A stretch of DNA of 64,000 nucleotides from Spartobacteria bacterium (GTDB lineage: Bacteria > Verrucomicrobiota > Verrucomicrobiia > Chthoniobacterales > UBA10450), in NCBI GenBank assembly GCA_021325495.1, contig JAJPGZ010000002.1, positions 673,153-737,152 on the forward strand, given 5' to 3'. This document shows positions 1-8,084 of the stretch, in pieces. Position 1 is the stretch's first letter. The number at the start of each line of letters is the position of its first letter. The position numbers were made by a program, and so were the translations under genes. The notes below the pieces were generated by a model. It ran no database searches and had not been told where the DNA came from. It saw only the letters and a program-made list of their open reading frames with translations.

Positions 1-158
1 TTGTCAACACGGATCGGATTCAGTTGAGTGACATCGGCAATGATTTCTGGATCGGTAGTAAACTCGTGCGGCGGGCGAAGGATCTCTGCAACGACGACGA
101 CGTATGCCGTTACTGCAGCAATCGCGACAACGATTGCCAGTCGCCGTAGCATTTTCAT
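1..158 (-). CDS. N-terminal fragment of a membrane-anchored protein, possibly an FAD-binding oxidase
   Basis: Reading leftward from an ATG at 158 gives an open frame that runs off the window edge (52 codons seen). It starts MKMLRRLAIVVAIAAV, a short basic stretch followed by one hydrophobic segment (signal anchor or signal peptide). A polar stretch ending TQLNPIRVD follows. An LNP-x-R-V motif in this position is seen just before the PCMH-type FAD-binding domain of some berberine-bridge/lactone-oxidase-like proteins, so that family is my guess. The FAD domain itself is outside the window. It is transcribed in the same direction as the esterase at 195-905, 36 bp away. Confidence 0.5.
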   Translation of the reverse strand, partial: MKMLRRLAIVVAIAAVTAYVVVVAEILRPPHEFTTDPEIIADVTQLNPIRVD

Positions 159-194
159 TGCGCGGTTTGTCTCAAACCTGACGTGGCAGCACCG

Positions 195-905
195 TCACAA
201 AGTCGACAGATAATACGGCAGCATCTCGCGCCAGTAATTCCAGTCGTGGCCGCACCATCTGCGGTCGTCGAGCCAATGCGCGATGCCTTTCGAATTCAAA
301 ATCTCGGACATGCGAAGCGATTCGTGCCGCGTGTTGTCCCATTCGCCCGTGCCGAGAATGATGCGCATGTGGTTGAACTTCCACGGATCGGTCGTGTTCG
401 GCAGATATTCGTACGGGCTGTTGAAGTAAACGTTGTCGTCGTGGTAGCCGTCGAAGAAATCGCTGATGTCGAACGAGCCGCTCAAACTGATGAGATGACT
501 AACGAGATCGGGATGGCGAAACGCGATGTTCGCGGCGTGGTAAGCGCCAAGACTTGCTCCGCTTACAGCCACGCGGTGGGCGGAAGCTTCGCGACGCGCA
601 TAATCAAAAACGTCGTTCACGATCACGCGCTCGTAAGCGTTGTGCGTGCGTATGCGATCGGCCGGATGAATCCCTTTATTGTAAAAACTTTCCAGATCGA
701 TCGCGTCCGGGCAATAAACCGTGAGCCGTCCGGCATCGATGTAATCGGCGACGGAACCGACCAGCCCAAAATCTTTATTCTGATAATAACGCCCGAACGA
801 CGTCGGAAATAAAATGAGCGGCAAGCCGCCGCCACCGCCGAAAATCATCATCTCGAACTCGCGGGTCAAGTGCGGTGTGTACCATTTGATGTAGCGCTCC
901 TGCAT
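195..905 (-). CDS. Putative esterase, alpha/beta hydrolase fold
   Basis: A protein of about 236 residues resembling the esterase D/PHB-depolymerase-like group of alpha/beta hydrolases. The nucleophile elbow is GASLG (Ser near residue 118 from the ATG at 905). A C-terminal CGHDW supplies a plausible catalytic His. The segment FDISDFFDGYHDDNVYF is typical of the cap region in this group. No signal peptide is visible, so it is probably cytoplasmic. A TTG at 923 would add six residues (MSIFHT), but those codons overlap a copy of the dispersed 11-mer at 913-923, so I prefer the ATG at 905. It is divergent from the second esterase, which begins only a few bases away. Substrate unknown. Confidence 0.75.
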   Translation of the reverse strand: MQERYIKWYTPHLTREFEMMIFGGGGGLPLILFPTSFGRYYQNKDFGLVGSVADYIDAGRLTVYCPDAIDLESFYNKGIHPADRIRTHNAYERVIVNDVFDYARREASAHRVAVSGASLGAYHAANIAFRHPDLVSHLISLSGSFDISDFFDGYHDDNVYFNSPYEYLPNTTDPWKFNHMRIILGTGEWDNTRHESLRMSEILNSKGIAHWLDDRRWCGHDWNYWREMLPYYLSTL

Positions 906-929
906 GGTGTGAAAGATCGACAATAACGA

Positions 930-1823
930 GTGCGTCTAACGGCGGTCAATCGCGCGATTCTCAGCGTGGACAAGATCGACATCTTCGTCCATGAAACTCG
1001 CTCGCAAATGGGACAGCACACGCTCACCGGCAACATCCAAAAACTTCGCGGCTTCAAATCGAAGATCCTCGGGAATCGTCGCGATGTTCTCGTTTATTTG
1101 CCGGCGGGTTATCGCCGCTTCGCGCGCAATCGTTATCCGGTTCTCTATTTGCAGGACGGGCAAAATGTCTTCGACGCCGCCACCGCCTTCTCTCATGTCG
1201 AATGGTCGGTCGATGAAACCGCGCAACGTCTCATTCGCAAAAATTTGATCGAGCCGCTCATCATCGTTGCAATTAACAACACTGGCGAAGAGCGCATTCA
1301 CGAATATGCGCCCACTCGTGGCGTGATCAGCGAAGAAGCGAAACGCAAAAAGCGCAGCAAAGGGCTCGCGCGAAAATACGGCGAGTTTCTCATTCGCGAG
1401 CTCAAGCCGTACATCGACAAGAAATTTCGCACCAAGCCGGAAGCGGAATTCACCGGCCTGGGCGGCTCGTCGTTAGGCGGATTGCTGACGATGACATTGG
1501 GAATTTGGTTCTCCGATGTGTTTCGCAAATTAATTGTGATGTCGCCGTCGGTCTGGTGGGACAACGAAGTGATCGTGAAAATGGTGGAAGATCTCGATCA
1601 CAAATTGCCGCTGAAGATTTGGCTCGATACCGGCACGAATGAACCCGGTTGGGAACGCGCGCAACATTTGCGCGACGCCCTGGTCGAGAAAGGCTGGAAG
1701 CTTTTCGACGATCTGCAATATCTCGAAGTTGCCGGCGGCGACCACAGCGAAGGCGCCTGGGCCGCGCGGGTCGATCCGGCGCTGCGCTTTTTGTTTCCGC
1801 CTCCGCCGCCCGCGAAAATGTAA
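930..1823 (+). CDS. Putative esterase, Fes/EstA-like alpha/beta hydrolase
   Basis: A 297-residue frame of the 'putative esterase' family (enterochelin-esterase/feruloyl-esterase-like fold). Motifs in order: YLPAGY and YLQDGQNVFD near residues 56-82, the nucleophile elbow GGSSLGG at 178-184 (Ser181), and GGDHSEGAW near 270 with the catalytic His. The frame opens with GTG at 930. An ATG at 1008 (MGQHTLTGN) is a good alternative, because everything before it includes a dispersed 11-mer copy at 972-982 encoding KIDI. No signal peptide is obvious. It sits back-to-back with the other esterase at 195-905, suggesting a shared control region only tens of bases long. The proline-rich end (FPPPPPAKM) looks like a disordered tail. 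Confidence 0.75.
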   Translation: MRLTAVNRAILSVDKIDIFVHETRSQMGQHTLTGNIQKLRGFKSKILGNRRDVLVYLPAGYRRFARNRYPVLYLQDGQNVFDAATAFSHVEWSVDETAQRLIRKNLIEPLIIVAINNTGEERIHEYAPTRGVISEEAKRKKRSKGLARKYGEFLIRELKPYIDKKFRTKPEAEFTGLGGSSLGGLLTMTLGIWFSDVFRKLIVMSPSVWWDNEVIVKMVEDLDHKLPLKIWLDTGTNEPGWERAQHLRDALVEKGWKLFDDLQYLEVAGGDHSEGAWAARVDPALRFLFPPPPPAKM

Positions 1824-1833
1824 TTGTCGATCT

Positions 1834-1944
1834 TTAGCGGCCAACGGGTGGCGGCGCGGGATTCGGCGGCAACGGCTCCGGACGTGGCATCGGTTTCGGC
1901 GCGGGCGGCGCCGGCGGTTTCGGCGATGGGATTGGATTGGGCAT
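1834..1944 (-). CDS. Possible 36-residue proline-rich peptide
   Basis: An ATG at 1944 opens a 36-codon frame of almost pure Pro/Ala/Lys (starts MPNPIPSPKPPAPP) ending at TAA 1834-1836. It lies 12 bp downstream of the stop of the exported protein at 1957-2763 on the same strand. It may be a separate small protein, or a proline-rich tail lost from that protein by a frame change. The composition is coding-like and the frame is intact, but no homology is recognisable. Otherwise this 130-bp spacer holds only an 11-mer copy at 1824-1834. Confidence 0.3.
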   Translation of the reverse strand: MPNPIPSPKPPAPPAPKPMPRPEPLPPNPAPPPVGR

Positions 1945-1956
1945 TTGCCTAACTAA

Positions 1957-2763
1957 TCACTGCCACGGCTTGCCGTAAACCTGGTAAACGCGCGTGTAGC
2001 CGCCGCCAAACTCGAGATCTTTTTCGAAATTGAATTCGCGTTTGTCCGGCTGCCATGTCAGCTCGCGCGGGCGATCGGGATGGTTCGGATCGTACACGGT
2101 GTACTTGTCGATCTTGTCGCCGGGTTTCGAAGTCCGCGCATAAATGAGGACGGCGTGATTGATGTGGAGAATGGGATAATCGGACAAATACGCGACGAAC
2201 ATTTCGCCGCGCCCGAGCGTCTCGTTCAAGATGACGTGTTCCTTTTCCTGATAATCGCGGCCGCGAATGGTGAACATGCGGAAGTTGCCAATGCGCGCGT
2301 AGGTCGGCCATCCGAGGCCGATGTTGTTTTGCAATAGATTCGTCTTGGCTTTGCTCAGCTCGCGCAGATTTGCGTAACCGGGAAAGACGATGCGCTCGTT
2401 AGGCGGGGATGGCGGATGCCACGGTTGTTTGCGCGTGACCTGGCGAACGCGGTGCGCGAGTTCTTTGTCGTCGATTGGCGCGCCCTTCGGTTCGAAGCGC
2501 GCGAATTTGTAAAATTGCTGCACCGTCCGGCTCATGACGAAACATCGGCGCGTATAGCGATCGGTTTTTTCCTTGTGCGATTTCGTCGCCGGTTCGCGCA
2601 CGCGCAGGCCGTTGGCGTAATTCCACACCGTCCAATTCGGGAACCACAGCGTGTCGCGATCGAAACGAAAATCGCGCGCGTTTTGCGCCGGCGCCGAGAC
2701 CGCCGCTAAGATCGACAACGTACATGTGAGGCGAAGCGCCGTTCGCCGAAATTCCCAACTCAC
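1957..2763 (-). CDS. Exported protein of unknown function, possibly a cysteine-peptidase-like fold
   Basis: 268 residues with an N-terminal signal peptide (hydrophobic LTCTLSILAAVSAPAQ, cleavage likely after the AQ near residue 27). I do not recognise the family. The C-terminal half contains INHAVLIYA followed by YTVYDPNHPD, an arrangement resembling the His and Asn/Asp strands of papain-like peptidases. A Cys in RRCFVMSR near residue 75 could be a nucleophile. This is inference only. The start overlaps the accA stop by 4 nt, so it is probably translated from the same transcript, though a link to fatty-acid synthesis is not evident. Confidence 0.6.
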   Translation of the reverse strand: MSWEFRRTALRLTCTLSILAAVSAPAQNARDFRFDRDTLWFPNWTVWNYANGLRVREPATKSHKEKTDRYTRRCFVMSRTVQQFYKFARFEPKGAPIDDKELAHRVRQVTRKQPWHPPSPPNERIVFPGYANLRELSKAKTNLLQNNIGLGWPTYARIGNFRMFTIRGRDYQEKEHVILNETLGRGEMFVAYLSDYPILHINHAVLIYARTSKPGDKIDKYTVYDPNHPDRPRELTWQPDKREFNFEKDLEFGGGYTRVYQVYGKPWQ

Positions 2764-3752
2764 ACCGATGATCGAGATGTTCCGGTTCCGGATTTTCCTT
2801 CCGCGAAATTGCCGAGCGCGCGGAATTTTTTGTAGCGTCGCTTGAGCAATTGCTCGGTCGGCAATTCGAGAAGCTTTTCTAAATTTCGCCGCAAAGCAGC
2901 TCCAAGATTGGCCGCCGCCAAATCGTAATCGCGATGCGCGCCGCCTTCCGGTTCGCGCACGACTTCATCGACCACGTCGAGTTTGAGCAAATCTTGCGCG
3001 GTGAGCTTCAACGCTTCGGCCGCTTCCGGCGCGTGGCGACGATCGCGCCATAAAATCGCGGAGCAGGCTTCCGGACTGATAACGGAGTAATACGCGTTCT
3101 CCATGATCATCACGTGATCGGCCACGCCAATACCGAGCGCGCCACCGGAACCGCCTTCGCCGATGACGGCGGCGACAATCGGCACGCGCAGATGCATCAT
3201 TTCACGCAGATTCACCGCGATCGCTTCCGCGATGTGGCGTTCCTCCGAACCGATGCCGGGATACGCGCCCGGCGTATCGATTAACGCGATGACGGCCATG
3301 CCGAATTTCTCCGCCAGCCGCATTAAGCGCAGCGCTTTGCGATAACCTTCGGGATGGGCGCAGCCGAAATTGCGCATCACATTCTCTTTCGTGTTGCGGC
3401 CTTTCTGGTGCGTGATGACGACGCAACGATGCGAACCCAGGCGCGCGAGTCCGCCCGGCATGGCGCGATCGTCCGCGAATAATCTATCGCCGTGCAGCTC
3501 GGTAAAATCGCTGAAGCAACGCTCGATGTAATCGAGCGCGAAAGGCCGCTGGGTATGTCGCGCGATTTGCACCCGTTGCCACGCCGTCAGGTTGTCATAA
3601 ATCTCGCGCCTCGTGCGCGTGAGCTTTGCCTCCATCGCTTCCACTTCCGAGTCAAGATCGACATCGTGCTCATCGGAATGACTGCGCAGGTCCTGCAATT
3701 TCTTTTGCAGTTCCAGGATCGGTTTTTCGAAATCGAGCGGCTGCAATTCCAT
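2760..3752 (-). CDS. accA: Acetyl-CoA carboxylase carboxyltransferase subunit alpha
   Basis: 330 residues, the normal AccA length. With AccD it forms the carboxyltransferase that moves CO2 from carboxybiotin to acetyl-CoA, the first committed step of fatty-acid synthesis. Recognisable stretches are the N-terminal helix beginning MELQPLDFEKPILELQ, AFRLIDTPGAYPG-like sequence (ALIDTPGAYPGIGSEERH), the glycine-rich GEGGSGGALGIG, and ISPEACSAILWRD. It lies 3 bp after the LysM protein stop and overlaps the next gene by 4 nt, so it is operonic. accD is not in the window. An 11-mer copy (3654-3664) is inside the helical N-terminus. Confidence 0.97.
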   Translation of the reverse strand: MELQPLDFEKPILELQKKLQDLRSHSDEHDVDLDSEVEAMEAKLTRTRREIYDNLTAWQRVQIARHTQRPFALDYIERCFSDFTELHGDRLFADDRAMPGGLARLGSHRCVVITHQKGRNTKENVMRNFGCAHPEGYRKALRLMRLAEKFGMAVIALIDTPGAYPGIGSEERHIAEAIAVNLREMMHLRVPIVAAVIGEGGSGGALGIGVADHVMIMENAYYSVISPEACSAILWRDRRHAPEAAEALKLTAQDLLKLDVVDEVVREPEGGAHRDYDLAAANLGAALRRNLEKLLELPTEQLLKRRYKKFRALGNFAEGKSGTGTSRSSV

Positions 3753-3755
3753 TGA

Positions 3756-4595
3756 TCAATCCGTAATGGTGACAGGCATGTTTTTGTTTACAAGGCCGCT
3801 CAGTTCCTCCACGTCGGTCGCGGAAAGACCGATGCCGGCGGGAGGCGGCGGTTGCTCGAGATTGGGATGCGCGCCGTCGGGCACGGAATAGATCGTGTAA
3901 CTCGGCGAGCTCAACCGGATCCAGCGCGTGCTGCCGACGTATTCTTTCGTGCCGAAGCCGACACGTTTCCCGCCGCGAAACGCCATCACCTCCGCGACTT
4001 TCGTCGCCACTTTCGCCGGCTGCTTCGGCCCGAGTTTCTCTTCCTGAATGTGGTACTGCTTGAAAAAATTTCCGTGATCGAGAAGCACGACCAATTTTGG
4101 TTTGCGCTGCACGAAAAGCGCGAATTCCGGATGCGAGATTAGTAATTTATCGCCGATGTGCAGCATGGTGCCGTTCATGTTGTTCATGCGCATGATTAGC
4201 TCCGGCGTCGATTTCACCTTGCGCGCGACGACGGCGAGGACGTCGCCGGGTCGGACGATGTATTCCTGTTTTTCGGGCGAAGGCGTGCGCGAAAGGAGGA
4301 TGTCAACGTTGATTTCGCCTAACAAATCCTTCGCTTCATCCGAATGTTGCGCGTTCGGATATTTCGTGATGAAGGCGATGAGCGCGGCGCGCGCCTCCGG
4401 CAGTTTCCCGTCCTGCCGTAATTTTGCCGCCGCCTGAAACTCCGGCAGAGAGATGTCGATCTTAGGTTCCTGCGGCAGCTCGCCCTTCTTTTCTTTCTCG
4501 ATCACGATCTCCTGTTTGAAAAACAGGTTGTAGCCGAAGAACGCGGCGCTGCCGAAAATGACGACGGCCAGGAATAAAACGAAAAGCCATTTCAT
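3756..4595 (-). CDS. Membrane-anchored LysM-domain protein
   Basis: 279 residues. An N-terminal transmembrane anchor (residues about 3-24) is followed by a charged linker and a TPR-like helical stretch (AAKLRQDGKLPEARAAL). Then comes one LysM domain (YIVRPGDVLAVVARK to IGDKLLISHPE, about residues 110-155) and a C-terminal domain I do not recognise, with repeated beta-type sequence. LysM domains bind N-acetylglucosamine-containing glycans such as peptidoglycan, so it probably faces the periplasm. Its placement 3 bp before accA may reflect co-expression rather than shared function. A CCTAACAA word lies at 4318-4325 and an 11-mer at 4453-4463. Confidence 0.75.
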   Translation of the reverse strand: MKWLFVLFLAVVIFGSAAFFGYNLFFKQEIVIEKEKKGELPQEPKIDISLPEFQAAAKLRQDGKLPEARAALIAFITKYPNAQHSDEAKDLLGEINVDILLSRTPSPEKQEYIVRPGDVLAVVARKVKSTPELIMRMNNMNGTMLHIGDKLLISHPEFALFVQRKPKLVVLLDHGNFFKQYHIQEEKLGPKQPAKVATKVAEVMAFRGGKRVGFGTKEYVGSTRWIRLSSPSYTIYSVPDGAHPNLEQPPPPAGIGLSATDVEELSGLVNKNMPVTITD

Positions 4596-4649
4596 CGACG
4601 AGAGACAACCATCGCGAAGTCGCGCCGCGGAGCAACCGCGTCGTGCTCG

Positions 4650-5129
4650 TTAGGGCGTTTTTGTCGTTTCCGGTTGCGGACCGGGGAAAAGGCGGTGCCA
4701 CAATCGCCCGATCGTCGGCTCTTCTTCATTGCTCCAGGTGAAGTGGCAATCCTGGCAATAAAACTCCTTCGGCAAAATCCGCAGGGTGTAGAGCACCACC
4801 ATCAATCCGGGCGTGATCGCCTTCCGCGTCATCTGCGGATACTCGATGTTGGACGAGTTGCATTGCGGGCAACGCACCATGGCCGCGCTGATGGCCGGAT
4901 CGCTCTGCTGCCATTCCACCATGAGATTTTGCGCGCGTTCGAAATCTTCGTCCTGCACCTGTAATTTCACATTCGCCTGCGGCTTCGACATAAAAGCCAC
5001 GCGTTGGAGATGGCCTTCATTATGAATATCGGCGCGCACGCCCACTTTCTGGAGGCGGTCCTTCAGCTCCCGCGCTTTCCCCGGTTCGTGAAATGTTGCG
5101 ATCGTAACCATCGCTGCCAGATCAAACAT
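4650..5129 (-). CDS. DUF2007-like domain protein with C-terminal zinc ribbon
   Basis: About 159 residues. The N-terminal ~75 residues (TIATFHEPGKARELKDRLQ) resemble the DUF2007 'putative signal transducing protein' fold, an alpha/beta domain related to PII-like proteins. The C-terminus has CPQC and CQDC pairs, a typical zinc ribbon, separated by a hydrophobic stretch. I start at the ATG at 5129 because GGAAG lies just ahead; an ATG at 5111 is equally compatible with the domain. The stop TAA is part of a CCTAACGA word (4647-4654, minus strand). Probably co-transcribed with the LysM gene 54 bp downstream. Confidence 0.65.
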   Translation of the reverse strand: MFDLAAMVTIATFHEPGKARELKDRLQKVGVRADIHNEGHLQRVAFMSKPQANVKLQVQDEDFERAQNLMVEWQQSDPAISAAMVRCPQCNSSNIEYPQMTRKAITPGLMVVLYTLRILPKEFYCQDCHFTWSNEEEPTIGRLWHRLFPGPQPETTKTP

Positions 5130-5165
5130 CAAACTTCCGCCGAGTGCAACATGTCGATCTTACGA

Positions 5166-5594
5166 TTAGCGATGCGGCGGGAACCATTGATAGAGCATCA
5201 GGTAAACGATCACTCCCGTGACCGAGACATAGAGCCAGACCGGCATCGTCCAACGCCCGAGCCGGCGATGTCTGTCCCAGCGACGTTGGAACACCGGCAC
5301 GAGCGTTATGATGACGAGCGGCAAAACCGTGAACGCGAGCAACACATGCGTAATCAGGATTGGAAAATAAATCCACGCGATGAGTCCGCTGTAGCCCGAA
5401 GATTTTTCGCCCACGTGCACGTGATAAATGATGTAACCGACGAGGAAGGCGGTTGAAGTCACGATCGCCGCGATCATGCACGGGACGTGACGTTGCCAGA
5501 TCTCGCGCCGGATCCAGAACCAGCCCGCGGAAATGAAAATCGCGCTCACGAAATTGAGCGAAGCATTAATCGCGGGTAAATCGTTTATGGTCAT
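5166..5594 (-). CDS. DUF420 family membrane protein
   Basis: 142 residues with about four transmembrane helices. It begins MTINDLPAINASLNFVSAIF, the usual beginning of DUF420/YozB-like proteins, which tend to sit near cytochrome oxidase or SCO-type copper genes. His residues occur in the second and third helices (YIIYHVHVG and LITHVLLAF). No oxidase gene is nearby, so the role is open. The frame stays open further upstream to 5900, but that extension runs through the palindromic repeat at 5590-5663 and the antisense of the next gene, so I reject it. The chosen ATG is itself the end of the palindrome arm. Confidence 0.8.
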   Translation of the reverse strand: MTINDLPAINASLNFVSAIFISAGWFWIRREIWQRHVPCMIAAIVTSTAFLVGYIIYHVHVGEKSSGYSGLIAWIYFPILITHVLLAFTVLPLVIITLVPVFQRRWDRHRRLGRWTMPVWLYVSVTGVIVYLMLYQWFPPHR

Positions 5595-5663
5595 GTCGAG
5601 CGAAGTCGAGACATCTCTTGTCGAATAGCCGATGAGAGATTCCTCGACTTCGCTCGGAATGAC
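5590..5663. repeat. Imperfect palindromic intergenic repeat (about 33-bp arms)
   Basis: Left arm 5590-5622 and right arm 5632-5663 are near-perfect reverse complements built around CGAGCGAAGTCGAG, separated by a 9-nt loop. The element fills the gap between the divergent DUF420 and AsmA-like genes, and its outer GTCAT supplies the DUF420 start codon. Read through, such elements encode peptides like SEVEESL and DVSTSLDMT, which I recall as a common spurious ORF signature in many environmental genomes. It is therefore probably a widespread REP/MITE-like element. A truncated relative lies at 8062-8084. Confidence 0.8.
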
Positions 5664-5672
5664 AAAGAAGTA

Positions 5673-8057
5673 ATGCCGACCACACTCGAACCGCAGACCA
5701 AACCGAAGACCGCGCAAGATCGACAATTGCATTTCGGGCGGCGTTTTCTCATCAGCACGCTCCGCTTCGTCATCATCTTCGCGATCGCGGCCGCGGTCGG
5801 CGGCGGCTGGTACCTGGCGACGAAAGGATTCGGTCAAAAAACGCGCGAGTTCATCACCGAGGAACTGCATAAGCGCGGCGTCGAAGCGCACATCGCTCAT
5901 CTCACGCTCGATCCCTTTCGCGGTTTAGTCGCGCAGGACGTGCGCATTTACGATTACAAAAATCGCGACAACACCCTGGCGGTGGTGAGCGAAATCTCGT
6001 TCGACATCAATTATGCCGCGCTTCTGCAACATCAGCCGTTCCTCAACGCGCTCGACGTGCGCAACGCGCAAATGCGTCTGCCTCTCCCCGGCAAAAGCGC
6101 GAAAGAAAAACCGGAGCTCCAGCATTTTAATGCGCACGTTTATTTTCCGCCGGAACAAATCGTCGTAAGCCAGGCCGAAGGTTTGTTATGCGGCGTGCGC
6201 ATTTCCGCGACCGGCCAGGTGATGAAGCGCGCCGATTATAAACCTTCACCGCCGCTGACGGACGAGGAATGGCAAAGGCGATTGTCGATCTTGCAACGCG
6301 TGGTCGATGAATTGCAGAAGCTGCATTATCCGGCCGAGCATCCGTCCTTGCAGATTCGCTTCAGCGGCAATCTCGCCGATCTGGAGAACGGGCGCGTCGA
6401 AGCGACGTTGCGCGCGCCGCGGGTGCAGCGCGGCGGATATGAGCTCCAGGATTTTCTCGCGACGGCCGAGTATGTGGAGCAACGCCTAACGATCAATCAA
6501 CTGGAATGGCGCGATGCCGGCGGCATGTTTTCGGCGCACGCGGATTGGAGCCGCGAGACGTCCGCGATCAATGTGCAGGCGCGCAGCGCTATCGATCTCA
6601 AAGCGCTGCTCGCCTCGTTTGGTCAGGAGAAAATTTTGGACGATGCGATTTTTTCCGCGCCCCCTAAGATCGACATCTCCGGCTCGGGAAAAATCGGCGA
6701 CGACCGGCCGGAATTTAAAATCACCGGTCATGTCGCGATCGACGGACTGATTTACCACAGCGTCCCCCTCACCGAGATCGCGGCTGATTTTGCCTGGGAC
6801 GGCGAGCGCACGCTCGTGCGCGAATTGCGCGCGCGTCAGGGCGGCGGCGAGTTACGCGCTGATGTGCTGGATTCGCCTAACGATTTCCGCCTCAACGTCG
6901 ACAGCACCATTAACCCGGCGGTGGTGAGAAGCGCGCTCTCGCCTGAGATGCAGAAGTTTTTAAGCGAATGGCAATTTCAACAGCCACCCGCGATTCATCT
7001 AGAAATCCGTGGGCCTAACGACAAGCCGGCATCGTGGCAGGGCGACGGCACTTTGTCGTTAGGCAAGACCCGGTTCCGGGGCGCGTGGATGAACAGTGCG
7101 ACTTCGAAAGTTCATTTCGGCGACGGCGCGGTGACTTACACCGACCTGCGCGTGACGCGGGACGATGGCGGCGGCAGCGGTACGTTCACCTACGATTTCA
7201 AAAATCATGAGGTGCGCATCAACAACATCAAGACGTCGATGAACCCGATCGAGACGATTGTGTGGGTCGATCCTGATCTTGTGAAAACAATCGTGGCTTA
7301 CAAATTCCGGCAGCCGCCGAATCTCACCGTGAACGGTCTGTATCAATTCGCCGGCGGCAAAGGAACGAAGATCGACATCAACGTGGATGGCCGCGGACTC
7401 GATTACGTTTTTGTCGGCAAGACCCTGCCATTCGATCGCGTGAGCGGGAAACTCGTTTTTACGAGCGATCACTTGCAGATTGTCGATCTTCGCGGCGAAA
7501 TTTTTTCCGGCAACGTGCGCGGTTCGGCGGACATTTCGCTCGCGCACGGCGACCAGCGTTATCACGCTAAGCTCGCCGTCGACCACATCGATTTCCCGAG
7601 CCTGACCGATTTGTATTGGGACTACAAAACTTCGCGCGGTGTGCTCGGCGGGTCCTACGATTTCACCGGCGTCGGCGCGGACGCGCGTAAAATGCGCGGC
7701 CAGGGAAAAGTAGAAGTCACGAACGGCGACGTGTTCGCCATCCCGGTCTTCGGACCGCTTTCGGGAATCATGTCGAGCATTCTGCCCGGCACCGGCTACA
7801 GCATCGGAAAAAAAGCGACCGCTTCATTCAAGATCGACAATGGCGTCATTCATACCGACGACCTGGAAGTCGCGGGCGAATGGTTCAGCATGCTCGGCCA
7901 CGGCGACCTTCATTTTCTCGACGACAAACTCGATTTCGAAGTGCGCATGGACATGCACGGCGCCGCCGGCTTGCTCATGAAACCGGTTTACAAATTTTTC
8001 GAATACGTCGGCGAAGGCAGCCTGAAGAAACCGGATTGGCATCCGAAACGGTTTTAG
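5673..8057 (+). CDS. AsmA-like inner-membrane-anchored periplasmic protein
   Basis: 794 residues. A basic N-terminus, one transmembrane segment at about residues 27-48, then a very long beta-rich body with repeated strands (YDFKNHEVRINNIKTSM, VSGKLVFTSDHLQIVDLRGE). The C-terminal region around SADISLAHGD to DFEVRMDMHGAAGLLMKPVY matches AsmA/YhdP/TamB-type repeating beta-groove proteins, which bridge the periplasm and move phospholipids or assist outer-membrane assembly. It carries six 11-mer copies (5716, 6282, 6666, 7368, 7480, 7830) and four CCTAACRA words, encoding for example AQDRQLHF and KIDNG. The start is the first ATG after the palindrome. Confidence 0.8.
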   Translation: MPTTLEPQTKPKTAQDRQLHFGRRFLISTLRFVIIFAIAAAVGGGWYLATKGFGQKTREFITEELHKRGVEAHIAHLTLDPFRGLVAQDVRIYDYKNRDNTLAVVSEISFDINYAALLQHQPFLNALDVRNAQMRLPLPGKSAKEKPELQHFNAHVYFPPEQIVVSQAEGLLCGVRISATGQVMKRADYKPSPPLTDEEWQRRLSILQRVVDELQKLHYPAEHPSLQIRFSGNLADLENGRVEATLRAPRVQRGGYELQDFLATAEYVEQRLTINQLEWRDAGGMFSAHADWSRETSAINVQARSAIDLKALLASFGQEKILDDAIFSAPPKIDISGSGKIGDDRPEFKITGHVAIDGLIYHSVPLTEIAADFAWDGERTLVRELRARQGGGELRADVLDSPNDFRLNVDSTINPAVVRSALSPEMQKFLSEWQFQQPPAIHLEIRGPNDKPASWQGDGTLSLGKTRFRGAWMNSATSKVHFGDGAVTYTDLRVTRDDGGGSGTFTYDFKNHEVRINNIKTSMNPIETIVWVDPDLVKTIVAYKFRQPPNLTVNGLYQFAGGKGTKIDINVDGRGLDYVFVGKTLPFDRVSGKLVFTSDHLQIVDLRGEIFSGNVRGSADISLAHGDQRYHAKLAVDHIDFPSLTDLYWDYKTSRGVLGGSYDFTGVGADARKMRGQGKVEVTNGDVFAIPVFGPLSGIMSSILPGTGYSIGKKATASFKIDNGVIHTDDLEVAGEWFSMLGHGDLHFLDDKLDFEVRMDMHGAAGLLMKPVYKFFEYVGEGSLKKPDWHPKRF

Positions 8058-8061
8058 TCCT

Positions 8062-8084
8062 TTGTCATTCGCTCGACATGACAA
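8062..8084. repeat. Truncated relative of the 5590 palindrome at the nfo start
   Basis: TTGTCAT (8062-8068) and ATGACAA (8078-8084) form a 7-bp inverted repeat. The inner CGCTCGACATGAC equals the reverse complement of the left end of the 5590-5622 arm. As at DUF420, the terminal ATGAC of the element provides the start codon of the adjacent gene. Confidence 0.5.

Noticed and set aside
5595..5900. N-terminal extension of the DUF420 frame upstream of 5594
   Set aside because: It runs through the palindromic repeat and the antisense of the AsmA-like gene. The family start MTINDLPAIN lies at 5594.
7880..8077. Upstream extension of the nfo frame
   Set aside because: It overlaps the AsmA-like gene in another frame with Arg-rich out-of-frame composition. 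Endonuclease IV normally starts a few residues before GAHMS.
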